Shown: piece by piece, positions 1 to 4,468 of the stretch
Layout: every line of letters starts with the position of its first letter
How positions within the stretch are numbered: position 1 is the stretch's first letter
Notes under the pieces: generated by a model
What the model was told of the DNA's origin: nothing
Database searches by the model: none
What the model saw: the letters and a program-made list of their open reading frames with translations, nothing else
Translations under genes and position numbers: made by a program
Source of the DNA: Opitutaceae bacterium
GTDB lineage: Bacteria; Verrucomicrobiota; Verrucomicrobiia; Opitutales; Opitutaceae
Direction: 5' to 3'
Assembly (NCBI GenBank): GCA_023265535.1
Contig: JAHFTI010000279.1
Coordinates: 1-6,022 of the forward strand
Length of the DNA: 6,022 bases

Positions 1-449
1 AGGTCGAGGGAGTGGAGGCCCGGGGGAAGGCGCGCAATGAGGAGGCCGTGGATGCCGCGGTTGCTCAGGATATCGCAGAAGCGGGAGGGCGTCATGCCCG
101 GCTCGGCGAGCCAGAAATCCTCGAGCTTGTAGCCCAGGTCTCGGGCGCGTTCCTGGGCACTGGGGAAGAAGTCGGGACGGTCGTGCTGGTCGGGGCGCCA
201 GCCGTAGCGGGTGGGGTAGGCGGTGACGAAGGCGAGCGTGGCATGGCGCACGCCCTTGCCGGTGCGGCGCGATTGCATGAGTGCCGAGACCAGCGGGTTG
301 ATGCGGTAGTGGAGGCGCTCGGCGATCTGCTGGATGCGCAGACGTGTCTCCTTGGGAATGCGCGGGTGTTGGCGCAGCGCCAGCGACACCGTGGTGCGGT
401 GCACGCCGGCGGCCACTGCGACGTCCTGAAGGGTGGCCTTGTGGGGCAT
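1..449 (-). CDS. LacI/GalR-family transcriptional regulator, 5' part (3' end outside window)
   Basis: Reading leftwards from the ATG at 449-447 gives an open frame of 149 full codons that leaves the window at base 1. Residues 4-24 (KATLQDVAVAAGVHRTTVSL) are the LacI-type helix-turn-helix: the recognition helix carries VHRTTVSLAL, and IPKETRLRIQQIAERLHY completes the DNA-binding domain to about residue 49. The hinge reads NPLVSALM (51-58). The usual NPxAR is changed at A-R to V-S, but a leucine remains at 57, where the family inserts a side chain into the operator minor groove. From about residue 68 (HATLAFVTAYPT) the periplasmic-binding-protein-like ligand domain begins; a full protein would be about 340-380 residues. 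Such proteins usually repress carbohydrate genes and are released by a sugar ligand; neither ligand nor target is visible here. There is no Shine-Dalgarno sequence, and the leader before the ATG is almost pure C. The family is secure, the specificity unknown. Confidence 0.93.
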   Translation of the reverse strand, partial: MPHKATLQDVAVAAGVHRTTVSLALRQHPRIPKETRLRIQQIAERLHYRINPLVSALMQSRRTGKGVRHATLAFVTAYPTRYGWRPDQHDRPDFFPSAQERARDLGYKLEDFWLAEPGMTPSRFCDILSNRGIHGLLIARLPPGLHSLD

Positions 450-450
450 G

Positions 451-476
451 TGTGGGGGGCGGGGAGGGGGCGGGGA
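451..476 (+). other. G-rich tract next to the regulator start (possible G-quadruplex)
   Basis: The plus strand carries five runs of four to six G separated by single bases or CA-like breaks, directly upstream of the LacI-family start codon at 449. On the mRNA of that gene the tract is the C-rich complement, so a quadruplex could form only on the template DNA strand. There is no recognisable -10 or -35 inside it. A structural role is inference; a simple GC-biased spacer is the alternative. Confidence 0.35.
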
Positions 477-501
477 GTGCGGTGACGAAGTCAGCAGACG
501 C

Positions 502-530
502 AAAAAACGGCCGCAGGGAGGGCGGCCGTT
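502..530 (-). terminator. Rho-independent terminator of the coiled-coil/lipoprotein operon
   Basis: The arms 506-513 (AACGGCCG) and 523-530 (CGGCCGTT) pair over 8 bp around a 9-base loop. Reading leftwards, the stem is followed by six T (complement of A at 502-507, with the innermost two shared by the stem). It lies 48 bases past the stop of the small lipoprotein gene at 578 and before the regulator start at 449, so it separates these two minus-strand units. Confidence 0.85.
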
Positions 531-543
531 GAGGCGGACGGGG

Positions 544-566
544 CGCGGCTGGGGAGGGCAGCCGCG
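544..566 (-). other. Second 3'-UTR hairpin with CCCUCCC loop
   Basis: The arms 544-551 (CGCGGCTG) and 559-566 (CAGCCGCG) form a perfect 8-bp stem with a 7-base loop that reads CCCUCCC in the minus-strand RNA. It stands 11 bases after the lipoprotein stop codon and has no T-run behind it, so it is not itself a typical terminator. The true terminator hairpin (506-530) follows 13 bases later and has the same CCCUCCC in its loop. The pair could stabilise the 3' end or form a small RNA; see findings. Confidence 0.6.
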
Positions 567-577
567 TGTGCTGGGGC

Positions 578-751
578 TCAGCGGGCGCCGCTGCCGGGCG
601 TGGTGCCCATGCCGGGGATCTGGCCTTCCCAGTTCTGGGGGCGGCCCCAAGGGATGGAGTTGTCTGCAGCCGAGCGGCTGGTGCAGCCGGTGGCGAGAAG
701 GGTGAAGAGGCCAAGGAGGGCCGCAAGGATGGGGAGGCGGAGGTGCTTCAT
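578..751 (-). CDS. Small predicted lipoprotein, 57 residues
   Basis: From ATG 751-749 to TGA 580-578 the frame encodes 57 residues. It starts with MKHLRLPILAALLGLFTLLA, a positively charged start plus hydrophobic core, then ATGC with Cys23 as the lipidation site; the -3 position is Ala rather than the preferred Leu. After cleavage only 35 residues would remain: a polar SRSAADNS linker, then the Trp/Pro/Gly-rich tail IPWGRPQNWEGQIPGMGT. That tail is the notable part. From memory, similar short tails occur in small lipoproteins of Opitutales, but no search backs this here. The gene starts 13 bases after the stop of the coiled-coil gene on the same strand and is followed by a terminator, so the two are probably co-transcribed. 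There is no Shine-Dalgarno sequence. An 8-base direct repeat (743-750 and 760-767) spans the start region. Function unknown; likely envelope-located. It is easily missed by gene callers with a length cut-off. Confidence 0.8.
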   Translation of the reverse strand: MKHLRLPILAALLGLFTLLATGCTSRSAADNSIPWGRPQNWEGQIPGMGTTPGSGAR

Positions 752-764
752 GAAAAACAGTGCT

Positions 765-1487
765 TCAGGGAGTCAATACTATCGCGTCGCCGGTGCGCAA
801 GGCTTCACGGAGGGAATGTGGATCGACCTGCGCAATGGAGACGTCCTCGAAGGTGGCGCTGATGAGAGCGGTGCCGATCAGTTCGGTTCCACGGCGGATG
901 ATAAGTCGCTGTCCGGTCACCGCACCGTCTCTCAGTCCGTGGTTTACGACGAGAAAACTGTCCGAGGGCCCCAGGGCGAGGATGCTGCGCGGGGTCTGGG
1001 TGCTGGCGGGACTGGGGCGGCCGTCGGGGGCGCTGGGGTTGCGTGCGAGGGCGACGGCCTGCTCGAGCTGGGCGATGTGTGCACGGAGGGTCTCCATTTC
1101 GGCGAGGCGGGTGTTGGCCCCGGCCAGTTCGCGGTTCAGGCTGGCGATCTCGCGGTTGAGCGTGCGCTCGTTCTCGTCGCGCAGGTTGAGGAGGTTCTGG
1201 GCAAGGCTGAGTTTCTGGCGTGCATCGGCGCTGCGCGCCTCGCTGGCGTCGAGGCTGTTCCGGAGCGCCCCCAGGGCACGGCGTTCGTCGCCGAGGCGGT
1301 TTTCGAGGGTGCCCACATTCTCGCGCAAGGTCTTGGCATTGGCCTCCAGGGCGGAGATCTCGGCGCGCGCCTGCACGAGCTGACCTTCCGCCGACAGGCG
1401 CGCGGTGCGCTGTGTCAGGAACAGGATGATCGCGGTGGTGGCCAGTGTGGCGGAGACGACACTGATGGCGAGGTGTGCGACTTTCAT
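765..1487 (-). CDS. Membrane-anchored coiled-coil protein, 240 residues, function unknown
   Basis: Residues 5-25 (HLAISVVSATLATTAIILFL) form one N-terminal membrane segment or uncleaved signal anchor. Residues about 30-148 are a long alanine-, leucine-, glutamate- and arginine-rich helix with heptad-like spacing (for example LEANAKTLRENVGTLENRL), clearly a coiled coil. A proline/serine linker (150-167) leads to a compact C-terminal domain (168-240). There the pattern FLVVNHGLRDGAVTGQRLII, then RRGTELIGTALI and a closing GDAIVL, looks like the small beta-domain that follows coiled coils in several envelope proteins of this phylum and is loosely reminiscent of MreC. Likely topology: anchored in the inner membrane with the bulk in the periplasm. 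A GGTGA lies 2 bases before the ATG, the only hint of a ribosome binding site in the window. It is first in an operon with the small lipoprotein and divergent from yebC. A role in envelope organisation is inference. Confidence 0.85.
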   Translation of the reverse strand: MKVAHLAISVVSATLATTAIILFLTQRTARLSAEGQLVQARAEISALEANAKTLRENVGTLENRLGDERRALGALRNSLDASEARSADARQKLSLAQNLLNLRDENERTLNREIASLNRELAGANTRLAEMETLRAHIAQLEQAVALARNPSAPDGRPSPASTQTPRSILALGPSDSFLVVNHGLRDGAVTGQRLIIRRGTELIGTALISATFEDVSIAQVDPHSLREALRTGDAIVLTP

Positions 1488-1624
1488 TTCACCGGCGGGG
1501 TTTGGGAGAAGGGGGGCAGAAACCCGGAAAATGACAACTCAGGAATGGTGGATGCGAAAAGCGGCCTTTCAGGCGCTTCGGTGTTGTCACAGGGCACAAG
1601 ACCCATTAGCTCCGTCGACCCAAT
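1488..1624. promoter_or_regulatory. Divergent control region between the coiled-coil operon and yebC
   Basis: This 137-base gap must hold promoters for both directions. A plausible but weak yebC promoter is TTGTCA at 1584-1589 with TAGCTC at 1607-1612 (17-base spacing; only three of six -10 bases match). The same hexamer in reverse (TGACAA, 1532-1537) faces the other operon but has no good -10 partner. Bases 1497-1516 are G-rich (runs of 4, 3 and 6 G), which gives the coiled-coil mRNA a C-rich leader. A small bulged hairpin sits at 1559-1578. No operator can be named. Confidence 0.4.
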
Positions 1625-2356
1625 ATGGGACGTCAATGGCTCCACGCCAAGCGCGCGATCGTTAACCTCAAGAAGGGGCAGGTCGTGCAGAAACTCGTTA
1701 AGGAAATTTCGGTCGCCGCCAAGCTGGGCGGCGCCGAACTCGCCAGCAACGCGCGGCTGTTCGCCGCCGTTGAAAAGGCTCGCAAGGCAAGCGTCACGCG
1801 GGACGTCATCGAGCGCGCCATCAAGAAGGGCGCCGGCATCGGCGACGAGAAGATGACCCTCGAGCACATCGTTTTCGAGGGCTATGCGCCCCACAAGGTG
1901 CCCGTGATCGTGGAGGTCATGACCGACAACAACAACCGCACCACCTCGGAGATCCGCGTGATCTTCCGCAAGGGCGTCCTGGGCGCCGGTGGCAGCAACA
2001 AGTTCCTCTTTGACCACGTCGGCATCGTCGAGGCGCACACCGCGCAGGCCAATGTCGACCTCGAGGCCGCCGCCATCGAGGCGGGCGCCGACAATTTCGA
2101 GCCGCTCTCGCACGAGCAGAACGACGACATCCCCGCCGGCGCCACGGGCGCCCGCTTCACCACGGAGCGCACCGCCGTGCACTCGGCCTCCACCTGGCTG
2201 GGCAAGAACGGCTGGACCGTGGTCACGAGCGAAATCGGTTTTATCGCGAAGATGTATCCCGAGCTCGACGAGACGAGCCGCGCCGAGGTCGGCGAGTTCC
2301 TCCAGGAACTCGAGGACCATGATGATGTGCATCGCGTCTGGGCGGCCGTGAAGTGA
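1625..2356 (+). CDS. yebC: YebC/TACO1-family translation factor (formerly annotated as a transcriptional regulator)
   Basis: The 243-residue product matches the family's length (about 240-250) and three-domain plan. The basic N-terminal helical domain (1-75) contains KLVKEISVAAKLGG and the signature RDVIERAIKKGAG (59-71). The central part has FEGYAP (84-89), VIVEVMTDNNNRTTSEIR (94-111) and the glycine-rich GAGGSNKFLFD (120-130). The acidic C-terminal end is LQELEDHDDVHRVW (226-239). The start differs from the common MAGHSKW form: it reads MGRQWLHAKRAIVNLKKGQV, closer to the YeeN-like MGRKW type. Family members were long called transcription regulators (PmpR in Pseudomonas); work on mitochondrial TACO1 and bacterial YebC points to a ribosome-bound role easing translation of proline-rich stretches. 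The ATG at 1625 gives the family N-terminus exactly. There is no Shine-Dalgarno sequence. It is a single-gene unit with its own terminator; ruvC, a frequent neighbour elsewhere, is absent here. Confidence 0.96.
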   Translation: MGRQWLHAKRAIVNLKKGQVVQKLVKEISVAAKLGGAELASNARLFAAVEKARKASVTRDVIERAIKKGAGIGDEKMTLEHIVFEGYAPHKVPVIVEVMTDNNNRTTSEIRVIFRKGVLGAGGSNKFLFDHVGIVEAHTAQANVDLEAAAIEAGADNFEPLSHEQNDDIPAGATGARFTTERTAVHSASTWLGKNGWTVVTSEIGFIAKMYPELDETSRAEVGEFLQELEDHDDVHRVWAAVK

Positions 2357-2383
2357 GCCGCTGAGTTCCTCCCACTTGTAGCC

Positions 2384-2416
2384 AAGCGCCCTTTCCTTGC
2401 GGAGGGGCGCTTTTTT
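2384..2416 (+). terminator. Rho-independent terminator of yebC
   Basis: The arms 2384-2391 (AAGCGCCC) and 2405-2412 (GGGCGCTT) form an 8-bp GC-rich stem, which can be extended by a T-G and a T-A pair, and run straight into six T (2411-2416). It starts 27 bases after the yebC stop codon. Confidence 0.92.
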
Positions 2417-2428
2417 GTTCCCGCGCCC

Positions 2429-2470
2429 GGGCGGGGCGGGGCGGGGCGGGGCAGGCGAGCTGGGGCGGGC
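2429..2470 (+). repeat. GGGGC tandem repeat array, possible G-quadruplex
   Basis: Bases 2429-2452 are nearly five direct copies of the pentamer GGGGC (first copy lacks one G). After AGGCGAGCT the pattern continues as GGGGCGGGC to 2470. Five to seven G-runs of three or more, separated by one C, fit the quadruplex rule. The array begins 12 bases after the yebC terminator T-run, between two same-direction genes. Pentamer arrays like this change length by slippage. Confidence 0.75.
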
Positions 2471-2471
2471 T

Positions 2472-2521
2472 GTGCCGGCGCTCCGGACAGGGTAGCTGGC
2501 ACCCTGTCCACGTGCCGGCGT
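2472..2521 (+). repeat. Two-stage hairpin flanked by direct repeats
   Basis: A perfect 9-bp inverted repeat, GGACAGGGT (2485-2493) and ACCCTGTCC (2501-2509), encloses the loop AGCTGGC. Outside it, identical 9-mers GTGCCGGCG stand at 2472-2480 and 2512-2520. As GCCGGC is self-complementary, 2474-2479 also pairs with 2514-2519, giving an outer 6-bp stem with a small internal loop (5 and 4 bases). No T-run follows, so it is not a terminator. Part of it recurs at 2992-3011. It could be a REP-like palindrome, a protein-binding site or an mRNA leader structure. Confidence 0.65.
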
Positions 2522-2549
2522 GAGCGGTTCCGATAGCCTGACTGCAATT

Positions 2550-2594
2550 GGGTGCTTCACCCTATGGAAAGCGAAAGGTTCATTAGTATATATT
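2550..2594 (+). promoter_or_regulatory. Candidate promoter of the 72-residue protein gene
   Basis: TATATT at 2589-2594 lies in the only markedly AT-rich island of the area (TTCATTAGTATATATTCC) and is a good -10 match. It would place the transcript start about 25 bases before the GTG at 2625. No good -35 hexamer stands 16-18 bases upstream (GGAAAG at 2566-2571). A small hairpin GGGTG-CTT-CACCC (2550-2562) lies in the -35 area and could be an activator or repressor site. The -10 is reasonable; the rest is uncertain. Confidence 0.4.
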
Positions 2595-2624
2595 CCGCGC
2601 CGCACAACAAACACTTCTCACATC

Positions 2625-2843
2625 GTGTCCATCAGCCCTCTTCGCACACAGCAACCCGGCTCCCTCACCAATCCCGTAAACGCGCCTCATTTCAGCGACA
2701 TCAAGGCCAGCATCGAACTGGCCGTCCGTCAGAAGGCGCCGCAGATCCCCGGCACCGTGCAGGTCAATCCGCAGGCAGTCATGCCCGGTTCGGCACCGCA
2801 GGGGGGCCGCGGTCCCGGCAGCGTGTTGAACGCCTACGCCTGA
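2625..2843 (+). CDS. Small protein of unknown function, 72 residues
   Basis: The frame from GTG 2625 to TGA 2841-2843 encodes 72 residues beginning MSISPLRTQQPGSLTNPVNA and ending GGRGPGSVLNAYA. There is no signal peptide, membrane segment or cysteine. It is rich in Pro, Gln, Ala, Gly and Ser; only residues 23-38 (FSDIKASIELAVRQKA) look helical and the rest is probably disordered. I do not recognise the family. Support for a real gene: third codon positions are strongly G/C from the middle onwards, a promoter-like TATATT lies 30 bases upstream, and a strong terminator follows 27 bases after the stop. Start choice: GTG is the first usual start codon downstream of the -10; the open frame continues up to a GTG at 2520, but that lies within the hairpin and before the promoter. 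No Shine-Dalgarno sequence; the leader is A/C-rich and unstructured. Confidence 0.62.
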   Translation: MSISPLRTQQPGSLTNPVNAPHFSDIKASIELAVRQKAPQIPGTVQVNPQAVMPGSAPQGGRGPGSVLNAYA

Positions 2844-2869
2844 GCCATTTCCTTTGTTCAATCCAAGCC

Positions 2870-2906
2870 GAGGCCGGAGCCCCCCGCGGGCCCGGCCTCT
2901 TTTTTT
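2870..2906 (+). terminator. Rho-independent terminator of the 72-residue protein gene
   Basis: The arms 2870-2877 (GAGGCCGG) and 2892-2899 (CCGGCCTC) form a perfect 8-bp stem, with a C/G-rich loop that can pair further inside, followed by seven T (2900-2906). It begins 27 bases after the stop codon at 2843 and 119 bases before the GH105 start, so GH105 needs its own promoter. Confidence 0.92.
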
Positions 2907-2964
2907 GTGTCGGCGTGGCAGCCTTTGCGGTGCGCGGGTGTCAACGATGAGCGCAGTCGGGCCC

Positions 2965-3011
2965 TTGATCATTTTGTGTTTCCACGTGTATCTCCGGAAC
3001 CCTGTCCACGT
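2965..3011 (+). promoter_or_regulatory. Candidate GH105 promoter with partial copy of the upstream repeat
   Basis: A weak promoter can be drawn with TTGATC (2965-2970) and TATCTC (2989-2994), 18 bases apart. Overlapping the -10 is CTCCGGA joined to ACCCTGTCCACGT (2992-3011). The same two blocks occur at 2481-2487 and 2501-2513, separated there by 13 bases. A CACGTG palindrome is at 2983-2988. A repressor or activator site over this promoter is possible, but nothing here identifies a protein. Confidence 0.3.
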
Positions 3012-3024
3012 CATTGCCACCCCG

Positions 3025-4434
3025 ATGAAACTTTACCCCCCGCCCCTGCTCGCCGCACTCGCGTTTCTTCCCGTCGCCACCTCGCTTGCCGCTCCTGCCA
3101 TCGATTACGGCAAGCGGCTCAAGGGCGAGGCCATCGTTGCCACTTATGAGGTGCCCTACACCGTTCCGCAAAGCGCGGGCATCAAGGCCGTCCTCGATCG
3201 CATCCGCACGCGGGTGGAGGAAGACAGCAGCTTCCGGGTATTTGACAACGCCACGGGGCTTGAAATCACCGACCTCAAGGATTTCCGCGAGGCCGCGGTG
3301 GTGGACAGGCGCCTGGGCAGCCTGGTGGCCTGGGATTACACAAATGGAGTGATCATGGCGGCGTTCAGCCGCATCCACGACCTGACGGGAGACCAGCGCT
3401 ACTTCGACCACAATGTCCGCTTTTACGATTTTGTCTTCAAGTGGATGCCCTACTTCAGGGAGCTTGAGAAGCGCACGGGCAAGACCAACGCCTTTTCAAA
3501 GATGGTGAAGATGCAGGCGCTGGACCATTGCGGGGCGATCAGCTTCGCCTTGGTCAAGACGCAGCAGAAGCACCAGGACGAGCGCTATGCCGCCTGGATC
3601 AAGGTGGTGGACGAGTACATCTCGCATGGGCAGTTCCGTCTCGCGGATGGCAGCCTGGCCCGTGAGCGCCCGCAGCCGGTCGCCGTGTGGACCGATGATT
3701 TCTACATGTCCATTCCCTTCCTGGCGCACATGGGAGTGTACACGGGCGAGAACAAGTACTTCGACGATGCGGTGCGCCAGGTGGTGCAGCTTTCGGCGCG
3801 CCTTTTCGACGAGCGCAAGGGGCTCTATGCGCACGGCTGGAGCGAGAACGCCGAGGGTTACTCCCCTCGCTTCTACTGGGGGCGCGCCAATGGCTGGGCG
3901 GCGATGGCGATGACGGAACTGCTCAGTGTGCTGCCCGCCAATTACCCGGGGCGGGACAAGGTGCTCCACATCTACCGTTCGCACGTGCGGGCGCTGGTCG
4001 AGCTGCAGGACGCGAGCGGCCTGTGGCACAACATGCTCGACCGGAATGACAGCTACCTCGAGACCTCCGCCAGTGCGATGTTCGTGTATGCCATCGCACG
4101 CGGCGTGAACGAGGGCTGGCTGAGCCCGCTCTACACCACGTCGGCGATCATCGGCTGGAACGGGGTGGCCACGCAGGTGCTGCCTGATGGTCGCGTGAAG
4201 GGAATCTGCGAGGGCACGACGTACGCGAACGACATGAACTATTACCACAACCGCGGCGCGGGCTCCGACACGACCTTCTTTGGTTCCGTGTTGTTTGCGG
4301 GCGCGGAGCTCATGAGGCTCGTGGACAATCCCGGCCTCAACATCACCCCGGCGCAGCCCAGGGCGGTCAACAGTGCGATTCAGGTGAAACGCAAGGGCGA
4401 CACGATCAAGCAGGACCCGCCGCCGAAGCACTAG
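3025..4434 (+). CDS. Secreted glycoside hydrolase family 105 (GH88/105 fold) enzyme, likely unsaturated rhamnogalacturonyl hydrolase
   Basis: 469 residues. Residues 1-25 (MKLYPPPLLAALAFLPVATS then LAAPA) are a Sec signal peptide with a likely cut after APA, so the enzyme acts in the periplasm or outside. The rest is the alpha/alpha-barrel of GH88/GH105: LDHCG (166-170), VWTDDFYMSIPFL (221-233) and FYWGRANGWAAMAM (283-296), then SGLWHNMLDRNDSYLETSAS (331-350). By comparison with YteR, Asp167 and Asp224/225 correspond to the two key aspartates; the Asp in the WTDDFYM block is the expected general acid. These enzymes hydrate the double bond of the 4,5-unsaturated uronic acid that lyases leave on pectic or other polyuronide oligosaccharides, freeing the next sugar. 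The C-terminal CEGTTYANDMNYYHNRG (395-411) is typical of one GH105 subgroup; a basic, Pro-rich tail (455-469) may be disordered. ATG 3025 is chosen because it alone gives a proper signal peptide; the frame stays open to 2854 but crosses the terminator. No lyase or transporter genes lie beside it; substrate is inferred. Confidence 0.93.
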   Translation: MKLYPPPLLAALAFLPVATSLAAPAIDYGKRLKGEAIVATYEVPYTVPQSAGIKAVLDRIRTRVEEDSSFRVFDNATGLEITDLKDFREAAVVDRRLGSLVAWDYTNGVIMAAFSRIHDLTGDQRYFDHNVRFYDFVFKWMPYFRELEKRTGKTNAFSKMVKMQALDHCGAISFALVKTQQKHQDERYAAWIKVVDEYISHGQFRLADGSLARERPQPVAVWTDDFYMSIPFLAHMGVYTGENKYFDDAVRQVVQLSARLFDERKGLYAHGWSENAEGYSPRFYWGRANGWAAMAMTELLSVLPANYPGRDKVLHIYRSHVRALVELQDASGLWHNMLDRNDSYLETSASAMFVYAIARGVNEGWLSPLYTTSAIIGWNGVATQVLPDGRVKGICEGTTYANDMNYYHNRGAGSDTTFFGSVLFAGAELMRLVDNPGLNITPAQPRAVNSAIQVKRKGDTIKQDPPPKH

Positions 4435-4468
4435 AAGGCGACCGCGGCGGCACGGGCAGGTTTTCGGT

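Noticed and set aside
12..485. Plus-strand frame of 157 codons at the left edge
   Set aside because: It is antisense to the LacI-family gene, whose helix-turn-helix is unmistakable on the other strand.
743..767. 8-base direct repeat GTGCTTCA at the lipoprotein start
   Set aside because: Too short to mean more than chance, as one copy is part of the coding start and the other overlaps the preceding stop codon.
1559..1578. Small hairpin in the yebC leader region
   Set aside because: The stem is short and bulged, has no T-run and lies upstream of the weak promoter; no support for attenuation or a riboswitch.
600..1856. Long plus-strand frame of 418 codons across the lipoprotein, coiled-coil and early yebC region
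   Set aside because: It is antisense to the coiled-coil gene and overlaps yebC in another frame; its Gly/Ala/Arg-rich content is that of a GC-rich shadow, with no recognisable domain.
2421..2521. Possible CRISPR array or mobile-element end
   Set aside because: The repeats are 5-base tandem units and a single pair of 9-mers; there are no regular spacers, transposase gene or target-site pattern.
1484..2614. Minus-strand frame of 376 codons opposite yebC
   Set aside because: Completely antisense to a clear YebC and running through its terminator and the GGGGC array; a high-GC artefact.
2520..2624. 35-codon upstream extension of the 72-residue protein
   Set aside because: The GTG at 2520 is inside the second direct repeat and upstream of the only promoter-like -10; the added residues show no sensible pattern.
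2854..3024. 57-codon upstream extension of the GH105 frame
   Set aside because: It starts with TTG before the terminator at 2870-2906, runs through it and through the presumed promoter, and would bury the signal peptide.
3496..4431. Minus-strand frame of 311 codons opposite GH105
   Set aside because: Mirrors the codon periodicity of the sense gene and is rich in His, Val, Arg and Ala as expected for an antisense shadow; no family seen.
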